Below are positions 1-9,105 of a stretch of DNA of 64,000 nt, piece after piece. Within the stretch, counting starts at the first letter, position 1, and every line of letters starts with the position of its first letter. This stretch comes from Pelodictyon luteolum DSM 273 (lineage in GTDB: Bacteria; Bacteroidota; Chlorobiia; Chlorobiales; Chlorobiaceae): the NCBI RefSeq assembly GCF_000012485.1, contig NC_007512.1:1821501-1885500 (forward strand), given 5' to 3'. The position numbers and the translations under genes are program-made. The notes under the pieces were generated by a model. The model saw only the letters and a program-made list of their open reading frames with translations, ran no database searches and was not told the DNA's origin.

Positions 1-537
1 TTTCAGCAGTCGTTCGATAGAAAGCAGGATCGGCAGGAGGTTTACCCGTTCGTATAGCACATCGGCGGCCAGAAGCATGTCGAAGCGCTCTTCCTGCCGG
101 ACATTACGCCAGTCGAGCTGTTCGATGTCGATCCGGGCAGCGTTCTTCAGTGCGTTGCAGCGGATGAAGCGAAGCGCCTCTGTAGAGTAGTCGGTAGCGA
201 GCACTTTCGCGCCGAGAGAAGCCGCAACGACCGAAACGAGACCGGTGCCCGCACCGATCTCGATGACACGGGCTCCCTTGAGCGGCACTGATTCGGAAAG
301 GAACTCTGAAAGGGCCAGGGCAGAGGGCCATATTTCGGCCCAGTAGGGCATCTGTTCATCACGGATGAACTCTTCAGGCGAAATCCTGTCGAGCAGGGCA
401 TAGCTGTCGCTGACGCTTGTAAAACTGAACGAACGTCCCCCAATCTGGCAATGGGTATCGAGCAGATCGTACTCCCGGGCAAGCTCACTGTTGAGGCGGC
501 TGGCGTCAGCGGGAATCTCTTCAGCTGAATGGATCAT
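1..537 (-). CDS. Class I SAM-dependent methyltransferase (partial, C-terminus off window)
   Basis: The frame is open from an ATG at 537 to base 1, giving 179 residues with no stop, so the C-terminal part lies outside the window. After about 60 residues the protein has a YWAEIWPSALAL stretch and then the SAM-binding glycine motif VIEIGAGTGLVS, a later acidic TDY and an AADVLYE segment. This arrangement is typical of the METTL21/Nnt1-like methyltransferase_16 group, many of which modify protein lysines. The substrate cannot be told from sequence. It is divergent from queF and the start has no strong Shine-Dalgarno site. Confidence 0.8.
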   Translation of the reverse strand, partial: MIHSAEEIPADASRLNSELAREYDLLDTHCQIGGRSFSFTSVSDSYALLDRISPEEFIRDEQMPYWAEIWPSALALSEFLSESVPLKGARVIEIGAGTGLVSVVAASLGAKVLATDYSTEALRFIRCNALKNAARIDIEQLDWRNVRQEERFDMLLAADVLYERVNLLPILLSIERLLK

Positions 538-685
538 AAGCGGCAGTCTTGAGGGTCTTTTAGGGCATGAGGATCATAAAAAAATCAAACTGAATGTACT
601 GAAAATCACTCTGGATTTCTATTTTTGAGCGTTCAGGAGAACAGGGCGCAGCTCGCCCGAAACAACCCGATAAACAACCGGCCCC

Positions 686-1036
686 ATGAAACAAGAGATT
701 CTGGAAGTCTTCGACAATACCTACCCCGATCGCGACTACACGATCGAAATCGTCAATCCGGAGTTCACCTCGGTCTGCCCCAAAACGGGCCTTCCGGACT
801 TCGGAACCATCACCGTGAGCTATATCCCCGATAAAACCTGCATCGAACTCAAATCGCTCAAATACTATTTCCTCGAGTTCCGCAACGCCGGCATCTTCTA
901 TGAAAATGTCACCAACCGCATCCTCGACGACCTCGTCGCCGTCTCAAGCCCCCGCAGCATGACCGTCAGAACGGAGTGGAAAGCCCGCGGTGGCATCACC
1001 GAAACCGTCACCGTCAGCCACAACGCTTCGGCCTGA
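686..1036 (+). CDS. queF: NADPH-dependent 7-cyano-7-deazaguanine (preQ0) reductase, QueF type I
   Basis: QueF reduces the nitrile of preQ0 to the amine of preQ1 in queuosine tRNA modification. The 116-residue length fits the short unimodular type I enzyme. Cys31 in FTSVCPKTG is the expected thioimide nucleophile, Asp38 the general acid, and the family motif ELKSLKYY lies at residues 54-61. The gene stands alone between a divergent methyltransferase and convergent pscC. A small hairpin sits in the leader but no preQ1 riboswitch consensus is visible. Confidence 0.95.
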   Translation: MKQEILEVFDNTYPDRDYTIEIVNPEFTSVCPKTGLPDFGTITVSYIPDKTCIELKSLKYYFLEFRNAGIFYENVTNRILDDLVAVSSPRSMTVRTEWKARGGITETVTVSHNASA

Positions 1037-1042
1037 ACGCCA

Positions 1043-1073
1043 GAAAGCCCCGGAGGAACACTTCGGGGCTTTC
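1043..1073. terminator. Bidirectional terminator between queF and pscC
   Basis: A perfect 10-bp inverted repeat (arm gaaagccccg at 1043-1052, complement at 1064-1073) with an 11-base loop lies between the convergent queF and pscC stops. The AAA and TTT tracts at the ends would serve either direction, although there is no long T run. Confidence 0.7.
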
Positions 1074-1114
1074 AACGCTAATCTATGGGTATGGAGCAGA
1101 AACTCCGCCTGCCC

Positions 1115-1756
1115 TCAGAACTTTTCGGTCAGGTAGATCATGATGTCGGCTGCATCGCTGTCGGAAATGCCTGAACCGGGATAGGACTGCATCCGCTTGA
1201 CAATGATATCGACCTTGCCGGTCTTCTTGTACTTGGTCCGCAGGGCATCTTCAACCGAGCCGAGAGTATGGCACTTGTTGCAGCGATTGTCGGCCAAATC
1301 CTTTGCAGCAGCGAAATCGAACCCTTCAGGTGCGGGAGGCACATTGGTGGTGGCGGCCGGCTGGTTGAGGAAGGCATTCAGGTCGTCAACCGTGCGGATA
1401 TAATCGCCCTGAAGCGTCGTGGTACGGCCGGTGGTGGAAAGAAGGATGCCCGAAGGCCTCAGCCAGAGAATGGCGAACATCACGGCAACAATGGCGATGA
1501 TGGTAAGCGGAAGGCTTAGGAACCACTTGTCGCTGACCTTGCCGGAGATTTTGCCGAAACCCCTGATTATGAGCGAAGCACACAGGATGAGCAGGAACCA
1601 TCCGGTGAATGAACGAAGAGGAGTCAGGACCGAGGAGATGTTCTCCGCCGGAACCTTGAAACCGGTCAGAAACGACACTCCGAAAAACAAAGCTCCCATA
1701 AGGGCCGCTCCACCAAAAGCAAGGGCGATAAGCTTACCGTTTGATTTGTTGTCCAT
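1115..1756 (-). CDS. pscC: P840 photosynthetic reaction centre cytochrome c-551 (PscC)
   Basis: In green sulfur bacteria PscC carries electrons from the periplasm to the P840 special pair of the homodimeric type I reaction centre. The 213-residue protein has three hydrophobic segments (about residues 8-30, 50-66 and 79-99), then a proline-rich linker and a C-terminal c-type domain with one CNKCH haem site (159-163) and Met189 as the likely sixth ligand. Three helices followed by one haem domain is the known PscC layout. It is divergent from ppc, and a good promoter lies upstream. A generic membrane cytochrome c is the alternative, but length and topology favour PscC. Confidence 0.9.
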   Translation of the reverse strand: MDNKSNGKLIALAFGGAALMGALFFGVSFLTGFKVPAENISSVLTPLRSFTGWFLLILCASLIIRGFGKISGKVSDKWFLSLPLTIIAIVAVMFAILWLRPSGILLSTTGRTTTLQGDYIRTVDDLNAFLNQPAATTNVPPAPEGFDFAAAKDLADNRCNKCHTLGSVEDALRTKYKKTGKVDIIVKRMQSYPGSGISDSDAADIMIYLTEKF

Positions 1757-1804
1757 GACTGGTAATGAGTTAGGAGTTAGTGGCTTACCATAAAATTATT
1801 GAGT

Positions 1805-1833
1805 AAGATAAACATAAATCACAAAGGCGGCAA
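1805..1833 (-). promoter_or_regulatory. Putative sigma-70-type promoter of pscC
   Basis: On the minus strand a TTGCCG -35 (1828-1833) and TATCTT -10 (1805-1810) are separated by exactly 17 bases. Transcription would start near 1798, about 42 bases before the pscC ATG. The region is AT-rich against a GC-rich background. This is a match by eye only. Confidence 0.5.
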
Positions 1834-1930
1834 ACATTAACCTTAAAAAGCCCGATGAGCCGGAAATCCCCGTTCGTTGTTATTTTACGGGCGGCATCGC
1901 CATCACCGAAACCATCCAAGGATCAGTCCC

Positions 1931-4702
1931 ATGATCAGCACGACCAGCACCATCATCGACTTTGAAAAAGCCGAACGGGATGCGGGCTTCCTCATCAGCT
2001 GTTTTCAGGAGATGCTCTGCTGCCTCGGTGAAGAGGCTCTGGCAGCCCGCCTCCCGCGCGGCGGTCGCGGAATCGACCTTGGACACTACCCCGACACGGA
2101 GCGGGCGCTGCAGGCCTATTCCATATTCTTCCAGCTGCTCAACATGGCAGAGGAAAACTCGGCGGCACAGAACCGCCGGACGCTTGAAGCCGAACACGGT
2201 GCCGCTTCTCTGGAGGGGCTCTGGGGCCGGACCCTCCTTCCGGTCCAGCAGCAGGGGCTCTCGGAGGAAGAAGCCCGGATTGTGCTCTCACGGGTGCAGG
2301 TTCATCCCGTACTGACAGCCCATCCGACAGAAGCGAAACGAAAAACCGTGCTGGAACTCCACCGCAACATATACCTGCTCCTGGTCAAACGGGAGAACCA
2401 GATGTGGACCCCCGCCGAGCAGCTCGATATCCGCAGGGAGATTACGTCTGCAATGGAAACGCTGTGGAGGACCGGCGAAATCCTGTTCCAGAAACCATCC
2501 ATCGCCGATGAAAGGGCAAACGTCGCGCACTATCTGGAGAACATCTTTCCCGATGCCATCACAATGATGGACCGCCGGCTCATGAAAGCGTGGGAAGCTG
2601 CAGGGTTTTCCGCCCGCTCATTCAAAGTCCCTGACGACCTCCCCTCTATCCGCTTCAGCAGCTGGGTGGGCGGCGACCGTGACGGCCACCCCCTCGTCAC
2701 CGCAGATGTCACCGCCGAGACGCTCGGCGACATGCGCCTGAAATCCGTCGGACTCATTGATGCCGCCCTCAGGAACCTTGGCTCGAAGCTCAGCCTGTCC
2801 GATCGTCTGCAGGATCCCGGAGAGGAGCTCATTGGGCGCATGGACACCCTCAGAAAAAAACACGGAAAACGCGGCATGGATGCCGTCCGCCGCAATGAGA
2901 GGGAGCCATGGCGGCAGTTCATCAACCTTATGAGAGTATCTCTCCCGCCTGCCATCCGGGGATCGGGATCGGGATCGGGATCGGCATTCCGCTACCACTC
3001 GGCCAGGGAGCTCCTCGGAGATCTTGCCATCCTCACCCGTTCACTTGAAGAAATAGGGGCGGAAAACATCGCCCGGGAGCTCGTGTTCCCTCTCTCACGG
3101 ACAGTGCAGTCATTCGGGTTCCACCTCGCATCGCTCGATATCCGCCAGAACAGCCGGATTCACGATCTGGCTCTCACCGCCCTTATAAGAGCGGCAGGAA
3201 ACGGGGAGCAGGATGAAACCCCATACATCGACATGAGCGAAGAGAAAAAGCGGGAGCTGCTCGACCGTGAACTCCGCTCCCCTCGCCCGTTCACACGCCC
3301 CGACATGCAGGCAGGACCGGAAGCCGAATCGGTGCTCGGCTGCTTCCGGGTACTTTCAGGCCATATCCGATCGTTCGGCACCGAAGGAATCGGGTCGCTC
3401 ATCGTCAGCATGACCCGCAGCGTCTCCGACCTCCTCTCCGTCTATCTCTTTGCGCGTGAAACCGGGCTCATGACTTCGATAAAAGGAAAGAGCGCCTGCA
3501 TCGTTCCGGTCGTCCCTCTCTTTGAAACCATCGGCGACCTGGAAAAAAGTCCCGGGATTCTCGATGCCTTCCTCAGCCACCCTGTCACAGAAAGCAGCCT
3601 CGAGTACCAGCGGCGGCGCGATGGCGCAAAACGAAGGGTGATGGAAGTAATGATCGGCTACAGCGACAGCAACAAGGACGGAGGACTCCTGACCAGCGCC
3701 TGGGCGCTCTACAGGGCAGAGGAAGCAATGCTGGAAGTCGGCCGCCGTCACAACACATGCATCCGCTTCTTCCACGGCAGGGGTGGAAGCATCAGCCGCG
3801 GAGCCGGACCGACGCACCGGTTCATAAGGGCGCAGCCCTACGGAGCATGCAACGGCGGAATGCGCTTCACCGAACAGGGTGAAACCATCGCACAGAAATA
3901 CGCGAACCGCATCAGTGCGGTCTACAATCTTGAGCTCTTCATGGCAGGTGTTGCCGGCTCGCTCATCAGGGAGAGCCGGCACGAAAAAGCGGCGCACCAC
4001 CTCGAACCGGTGATGGACCGCCTCTCCAGCGCATCCTACAGCGCCTATCGGACACTCATTGAAACAGAGGGGTTTGTGACCTTCTTCCGTCAGGCGGCTC
4101 CTGTCGACATCATTGAAGCCAACCGGATCGGCTCACGCCCATCGAGGCGCACCGGTGGAGACAGCCTGGACGACCTGCGGGCCATTCCCTGGGTGTTCAG
4201 CTGGAATCAGGCCCGGTTTTCGCTTTCAGGGTGGTACGGAGTTGGCTCTGCGCTCGAAGCACTCAATGAAAGCGACCCTGAAGCATTCGAGGACATCCGC
4301 ATCCGCTCCCACCAATGGCCTCCCCTGCGCTACATCATCAGCAATGCCGACACCGGACTTGCCGCCGCTGACCTTTCAGTCATGCGCCTGTATGCAGGGC
4401 TCGTTACTGAGGCCGGACTGAGAGACAAGATCATGGGCATGATTGAAGATGAGTATCGGAAAACTAAACGCTTCATCGATATCCTCTACAGCAAGCCATT
4501 GGCTACCCAGCGCCTCAACGTCAACCGATTCATAGAACTCCGGCGCGAAGGACTCGGCCTGCTGCACCGCTGGCAGGTACAGCGCATCGCCGAGTGGAGG
4601 AAGCTGCTGGATGATGGCCGAAAGGAAGAGGCCGACGCCATGCTGCCGGAACTCTTCCTGACCGTAAACGCCATCTCGGGAGGGCTCCGCACGACCGGCT
4701 GA
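1931..4702 (+). CDS. ppc: Phosphoenolpyruvate carboxylase
   Basis: This 923-residue enzyme carboxylates PEP to oxaloacetate and feeds the reductive TCA cycle. Family motifs are intact: TAHPTE with the catalytic His131, SNKDGG at about 580-585, and FHGRGGSISRG at about 614-624, which binds bicarbonate and PEP. The C-terminus AISGGLRTTG matches the conserved end that reaches the active site. I chose the ATG at 1931; an in-frame start at 1877 would add 18 basic residues with no homology. A (Gly-Ser)4 stretch at residues 344-351 is unusual. Confidence 0.96.
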   Translation: MISTTSTIIDFEKAERDAGFLISCFQEMLCCLGEEALAARLPRGGRGIDLGHYPDTERALQAYSIFFQLLNMAEENSAAQNRRTLEAEHGAASLEGLWGRTLLPVQQQGLSEEEARIVLSRVQVHPVLTAHPTEAKRKTVLELHRNIYLLLVKRENQMWTPAEQLDIRREITSAMETLWRTGEILFQKPSIADERANVAHYLENIFPDAITMMDRRLMKAWEAAGFSARSFKVPDDLPSIRFSSWVGGDRDGHPLVTADVTAETLGDMRLKSVGLIDAALRNLGSKLSLSDRLQDPGEELIGRMDTLRKKHGKRGMDAVRRNEREPWRQFINLMRVSLPPAIRGSGSGSGSAFRYHSARELLGDLAILTRSLEEIGAENIARELVFPLSRTVQSFGFHLASLDIRQNSRIHDLALTALIRAAGNGEQDETPYIDMSEEKKRELLDRELRSPRPFTRPDMQAGPEAESVLGCFRVLSGHIRSFGTEGIGSLIVSMTRSVSDLLSVYLFARETGLMTSIKGKSACIVPVVPLFETIGDLEKSPGILDAFLSHPVTESSLEYQRRRDGAKRRVMEVMIGYSDSNKDGGLLTSAWALYRAEEAMLEVGRRHNTCIRFFHGRGGSISRGAGPTHRFIRAQPYGACNGGMRFTEQGETIAQKYANRISAVYNLELFMAGVAGSLIRESRHEKAAHHLEPVMDRLSSASYSAYRTLIETEGFVTFFRQAAPVDIIEANRIGSRPSRRTGGDSLDDLRAIPWVFSWNQARFSLSGWYGVGSALEALNESDPEAFEDIRIRSHQWPPLRYIISNADTGLAAADLSVMRLYAGLVTEAGLRDKIMGMIEDEYRKTKRFIDILYSKPLATQRLNVNRFIELRREGLGLLHRWQVQRIAEWRKLLDDGRKEEADAMLPELFLTVNAISGGLRTTG
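2960..2983 (+). repeat. Hexanucleotide repeat (GGATCG)4 inside ppc
   Basis: Four exact tandem copies of GGATCG lie in frame within ppc and encode Gly-Ser-Gly-Ser-Gly-Ser-Gly-Ser, residues 344-351. Copy changes would keep the frame, so the tract could vary in length without harm. It looks like a flexible surface loop. Confidence 0.9.
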
Positions 4703-4814
4703 AAGGGCCCCTGCCGCAATCAAGGTGGAGGCGGGGGGATTTCACAATTGCAGGGGGATGGCTATATTACGGACTTTATCCCGACTATTCCATGCAACAG
4801 CAACACCCGACCTC

Positions 4815-6110
4815 ATGACACTGAAGCATACCCTCACACCGCTGCTCCTTGCCGCAATACTCTTCATGTCGGCAGCTCCGTCGCCCGCAAGGGCTGAAGG
4901 AAGCCTCGAGGAGCGCATCGTCCGCCTTGAGGGCGAACTGGCCGAGCTCAAGGCGCTCCTGCAGGCACGACCGGCCGCCACGACCACATCCCCCGTGCCT
5001 TCTCCAGCCTCACCGCAGACAGCAAAACCGGCCGTCACAGCCGCACCGGGCGTCAATGTGCGCCTGTACGGATTCGCACGGTTCGACGGGTCCTACGACA
5101 CCGGCCGGCTCACCCCCGGAAACATCGCACTCTATGCAGCACCGGGCAGCGATGGCGATGCCGAATGGAACCTCACGGGCAATGCAACACGTATCGGCAT
5201 GGACCTCTCCGGACCCGACACGGAAGCAATGAAGCTTTCGGCAAAAATCGAGTTCGACTTCTTCGGCGGCGGCACTGAAAACGCCGCGAACCCCCGCCTT
5301 CGCCACGGCTACCTCAAAGCATACTGGCCCAAGTCCGACCTCAGCATCATAGCCGGACAGACCTGGGACCTGAACTCCTCACTGATTCCATTCGTCGACG
5401 ATGCAGGACTCATGTGGGATGCCGGAAACATAGGCGGGCGTCATCCTCAGGTACGGTTCACCAAAGGGTTCAAGGCCGGCGACAAAGAGCGCGTGGAAGT
5501 AGCGGTAGCCGCGGCACGGACTATCGGGGAATTATATCCAACCACCGACACAGGAAAAGACGCGGACATCCCGACATTCCAGGGGCGTGTGGCATGGACG
5601 GGACCGGTCCTTGTAGCCGACAAGCCGGCCACTATAGCTGCCTCTGGTCATTACGGCCAGGAGCAGTGGGATCTGGACGCATCGAACACCCACATAACCG
5701 CTGACACCTGGTCAGCCTGCCTTGAACTCTCCATGCCGCTTAGCCAGAAACTGCTGTTTGCAGGCGAGTGCTTCACCGGATCAAACCTTGAGAACTATTG
5801 GGGAGGCATTGGGCAGAGCCTCGGCTCAACAGGCAATGAAACGCGGGCGCAGGGTGGCTGGGCAGCATTGCGCTACAGCCTCTCGCCCTCCACAGCGGTC
5901 GCGCTCGGAGCCGGTGTCGACGATCCCGAAAACAGCGATCTTACCGCAGGCAGCCGCTCCTTCAACCGCACCATCTTCGCCAACGTGATAGAGAGCATCA
6001 CGCCGAACTTCATCCTCGGTCTCCAGCTCTCGCAGTGGAAAACCGGGTACATCGGCTCCAGCGACAGCGACGTCTGGAGAACCCAGACATCCCTCACCTA
6101 TACATTCTGA
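4815..6110 (+). CDS. DcaP-like outer-membrane porin
   Basis: The 431-residue protein starts with a clear signal peptide (MTLKHTLTPLLLAAILF, then cleavage after ARA) and a short heptad segment LEERIVRLEGELAELKALL typical of trimeric porins with an N-terminal coiled coil. The VNVRLYGFARFDGSYD stretch, the alternating beta pattern and the terminal Phe (LTYTF) fit DcaP-type 16-strand channels. The substrate is unknown. The ATG at 4815 was chosen because it gives the signal peptide directly; the frame stays open further upstream. The gene follows ppc by about 110 bases and is convergent with sppA. Confidence 0.82.
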   Translation: MTLKHTLTPLLLAAILFMSAAPSPARAEGSLEERIVRLEGELAELKALLQARPAATTTSPVPSPASPQTAKPAVTAAPGVNVRLYGFARFDGSYDTGRLTPGNIALYAAPGSDGDAEWNLTGNATRIGMDLSGPDTEAMKLSAKIEFDFFGGGTENAANPRLRHGYLKAYWPKSDLSIIAGQTWDLNSSLIPFVDDAGLMWDAGNIGGRHPQVRFTKGFKAGDKERVEVAVAAARTIGELYPTTDTGKDADIPTFQGRVAWTGPVLVADKPATIAASGHYGQEQWDLDASNTHITADTWSACLELSMPLSQKLLFAGECFTGSNLENYWGGIGQSLGSTGNETRAQGGWAALRYSLSPSTAVALGAGVDDPENSDLTAGSRSFNRTIFANVIESITPNFILGLQLSQWKTGYIGSSDSDVWRTQTSLTYTF

Positions 6111-6128
6111 CGAGAAGCAGACATGACA

Positions 6129-6156
6129 CGGGCCCCGGTTTCAACGCCGGGGCCCG
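6129..6156. terminator. Terminator hairpin between the porin and sppA
   Basis: A 10-bp perfect GC-rich stem (cgggccccgg at 6129-6138 with its complement at 6147-6156) and an 8-base loop lie between the convergent stops of the porin and sppA. There is no T run, so it may act as an mRNA 3' end or a weak bidirectional terminator. Confidence 0.6.
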
Positions 6157-6186
6157 TAGTGTTTCAACGCCAAGCCTGCCCGGGTT

Positions 6187-7989
6187 TCAGCGGATAATGA
6201 TGTCACAGGGCATCACCGTCAGCACCTCACCGCCATGATCTCCCGACAACAGTGGATACAAGGCAGCCGGCACCGGTCCTATGCCTGGCATGAGCCTGCC
6301 GATGACACGCCCTGCAAGGGCGCTTTCCACCCTTGAGCCAATTGCGGAGAAGTCGCCCCGGACAAGCAGCTCCAGCCAGCTCTTCTCTCTGGGATAACAG
6401 ACGATTTCCGGCTGGCGGGTACTGTCGATGCCCCCGAGCCGCTGAGCCTCACCCAGTGCATCGAACAGTCCTCCGGAGCGGTCGACGAGGCCGACTTCAA
6501 GCGCCCGGCGTCCAGTCCACACACGGCCGCCGGCAAGCGAATCGACACGGCCGGGACTCATCTTCCGGGCCCGGGCAACCTTCCCCACGAAATCCCGGTA
6601 CACCTCGCCCGAAGCCTCCACGAACTTCCGGTACGCCTCCCCGTCAAGCGGTTTATAGATTGAGTTCGCATCGGCATTGCGGCCTCTGGTGACGATGCTG
6701 CGACCGAGACCGATCTTCTGTACGAGACCGCTGATTTCGGGCTTCAGGGCGTAGACGCCTATTGAGCCGGTGATGGAGAGCGGTTCAGCATAAATGGAAC
6801 GCCCCGAGAGAGCGGCCATGTAACCTCCGGAAGCGGCAACCCCTGACATGGAGACCACGAGGGGTTTGCAAACGGCGGCCGAATCGAGCATTTCAAGCAT
6901 CTCGGCCGAAGCCAGAGCGTCCCCGCCGGGGCTGTCGATGCGCAGCACCATGGCCTTCACCCGCCGGTCCTTGAGCGCTCCTTCAATCGAGCGCCGCACC
7001 GCCGCAACGTCCACTCCGGAACCAAGACCTAGCGCCTCCTCACCCGTCGTGCGTACAATGGGGCCGGACAGGGTTATGAGGGCGATCCGGTCTTTCGTGT
7101 CTGCCTTCATGGGCCACTCCATCGAGTCCCGGTACCGGTCCGCGCCGACAAAGAATCCGCTTTCAGGATCAGGCTCTTTACCGGTCAAGCGCCGCTCCAG
7201 CTCGCGATGGAAACGCCAGGAAGAAGCAACACCGTCGGCAAGACCCAGCCGCACGGCCTCCGGAGAGGTCATGAGCGTCACATTGTCAATGATCGAGCGG
7301 AGGGAATCGGGGCTGAGATGGCGCCGCCGGGATACATAGCCGATATAATCCCGATAGACCTCGTCGAGCAGCACCGACACCTCTTCCTCTGCCTCGGGGC
7401 TCGGTCCGGTGCGTACGAACGGCTCGATGCCGCTCTTGTACCGCTTCCACTGCGCGGCCTGGAACGACACACCGATTTTCCTGAGCGGGGTCGCAAAGTA
7501 AAGGGTCTCGGCACGCAGACCGTCGAGCAGCATGAATCCCCCCTCCTCGACAATGACGGAATCGCATGCTGCGCCGAGCATGCAGTCGCTGTCCTCCGGA
7601 CTATGGAGGAATGCAATAACACGTTTTCCGCTTGCGCGCGTCCGCTCGATTGCACGGCGGAGCTCCGAAATCTTAGACGGCGTCGTACGCACTCCATCGA
7701 TGTCGAGAAGCACGGCATCCACCCTCGGGTCAGAGGATGCATGGTGGAGGGTGAAAAGCAGGTCCTGCAGGGAAAGAGGACCTTCAGCTGAGGAAAAAGG
7801 CAGCCCGGAAGCCGATGGCGCCCGTTCATCAAGGGATCCGCTGAGGGGCACTGAAAGCACGAAGCGATCAGGCAGGGAACGGCCCCCGTGGTTCAGCCAC
7901 AGAATGAGGGCAAGGCCGGCGAGCGGCAGGAGCACCATAAAGAGGCAACCCCGCTTGAGGCAGCCGGTTTTCGAACGGATCTGTTTCAT
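6187..7989 (-). CDS. sppA: Signal peptide peptidase SppA, long (67K) form
   Basis: SppA is a membrane serine protease that degrades cleaved signal peptides. The 600-residue length is the two-domain form. An N-terminal membrane anchor spans about residues 15-32. The catalytic Lys is in YKSGIEPF (Lys185, N-domain) and the nucleophile Ser387 is in AASGGYM (C-domain), the split dyad seen in E. coli SppA. The gene lies 21 bases after the ABC ATPase gene on the same strand and is probably co-transcribed with it. Confidence 0.95.
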   Translation of the reverse strand: MKQIRSKTGCLKRGCLFMVLLPLAGLALILWLNHGGRSLPDRFVLSVPLSGSLDERAPSASGLPFSSAEGPLSLQDLLFTLHHASSDPRVDAVLLDIDGVRTTPSKISELRRAIERTRASGKRVIAFLHSPEDSDCMLGAACDSVIVEEGGFMLLDGLRAETLYFATPLRKIGVSFQAAQWKRYKSGIEPFVRTGPSPEAEEEVSVLLDEVYRDYIGYVSRRRHLSPDSLRSIIDNVTLMTSPEAVRLGLADGVASSWRFHRELERRLTGKEPDPESGFFVGADRYRDSMEWPMKADTKDRIALITLSGPIVRTTGEEALGLGSGVDVAAVRRSIEGALKDRRVKAMVLRIDSPGGDALASAEMLEMLDSAAVCKPLVVSMSGVAASGGYMAALSGRSIYAEPLSITGSIGVYALKPEISGLVQKIGLGRSIVTRGRNADANSIYKPLDGEAYRKFVEASGEVYRDFVGKVARARKMSPGRVDSLAGGRVWTGRRALEVGLVDRSGGLFDALGEAQRLGGIDSTRQPEIVCYPREKSWLELLVRGDFSAIGSRVESALAGRVIGRLMPGIGPVPAALYPLLSGDHGGEVLTVMPCDIIIR

Positions 7990-8010
7990 TGGACAGGAAT
8001 CGTTGGTTCA

Positions 8011-8994
8011 CTAACTGTTGAGCAGGCAGCTCACCCGGTGCCCGGGGTTTTCCCCGAGCGGTCGCAGGGCCGGTGCTGTCACGGCGCACTCCGGCATGGC
8101 CGAAGGGCAGCGGGGATGGAATCCGCAGCCCGGAGGAATGTTCATGGGACCGGGCTGGTCACCTCCGAGAATGATGCGCTCACGCTTCCGGCCGGGCTCC
8201 GGGTTGGGAATGGCCGAGAGGAGCGCTTTGGTGTAGGGGTGGGTGGGGTTCGTATAGAGATCCCGGGAACTGGCTATCTCGACGATCCTGCCGAGATACA
8301 TCACGGCAACGCGGTCGGAAATATGCTCAACCACGGAAAGGTCATGCGCAATGAAGAGATAGGTCAGCTGAAAATCGCGCTGCAGGTCCTTAAGGAGGTT
8401 GATGATCTGCGACTGGATGGAGACGTCGAGCGCCGAGACCGGCTCGTCGCAGATGATGAAGCGTGGGTTGAGGGCCAGGGCGCGGGCAATGCCGACCCGC
8501 TGGCGCTGACCGCCTGAAAACTCATGGGGATAGCGGTGATGGTACTCGCGAGGAAGCCCCACCACGTCCAGCAGCTCCGCGATGCGCCGACGGGCATCGG
8601 GCCCTTTGCCGAGGCCGTGCACCAGAAGAACTTCCGAGAGCATCTCCCCGACGGTGAGGCGGGGGTTGAGCGAGCCGAACGGATCCTGGAAGATCATCTG
8701 CATCCGGCTGCGCAGCTGTCGGAAATCACGTGCACCGAGCGCGGTGATTTCACGTCCCTCAAACTCGATCGAGCCGTGGATTGAACCATGACCAAGGCGG
8801 ATCAGCGCACGACCCAGCGTGGTCTTGCCGCAGCCGGACTCCCCGACGAGGCCGAGGGTCTCTCCCTCCGCAATGCTGAACGACACGCCGTCGACCACCC
8901 TGAGGGGCACCGGGCGGCCGAAGCCGCCGCCCTTCTTCACATTGAATTCCACCCGCAGGTCCTGGACCCGGAGCAGTGGTCGCGCTTCAGCCAT
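8011..8994 (-). CDS. Oligopeptide/dipeptide-type ABC transporter ATPase (OppF/DppF-like)
   Basis: The 327-residue protein has Walker A GESGCGKTT (51-59), the ABC signature FSGGQRQRVGIARAL, a Walker B ending in CDEPVSALD, and the C-terminal oligopeptide-transporter extension (NPTHPYTKALLSAIP and a CGFHPRCPSAMPEC cysteine segment). These place it with the second ATPase of peptide or nickel importers. No permease, binding protein or partner ATPase is nearby, so the rest of the system must be elsewhere. It lies upstream of sppA on the same strand, which loosely fits peptide handling. Confidence 0.9.
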   Translation of the reverse strand: MAEARPLLRVQDLRVEFNVKKGGGFGRPVPLRVVDGVSFSIAEGETLGLVGESGCGKTTLGRALIRLGHGSIHGSIEFEGREITALGARDFRQLRSRMQMIFQDPFGSLNPRLTVGEMLSEVLLVHGLGKGPDARRRIAELLDVVGLPREYHHRYPHEFSGGQRQRVGIARALALNPRFIICDEPVSALDVSIQSQIINLLKDLQRDFQLTYLFIAHDLSVVEHISDRVAVMYLGRIVEIASSRDLYTNPTHPYTKALLSAIPNPEPGRKRERIILGGDQPGPMNIPPGCGFHPRCPSAMPECAVTAPALRPLGENPGHRVSCLLNS

Positions 8995-9105
8995 CGCAAT
9001 CCTGCATGTTTTTTTTGGGGGTGCCCTTTCTGTTATTTTGACTATATACTAAAAGCATTCTGAATCTACCACAACAAAGCCGTCCCCAGGGAGACCCTCC
9101 GGCCC

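Noticed and set aside
644-658. Hairpin in the queF leader as a preQ1 riboswitch
   Set aside because: A 5-bp stem and an A-rich tail are present, but the conserved preQ1-I loop and tail pairing are not, so it is not called.
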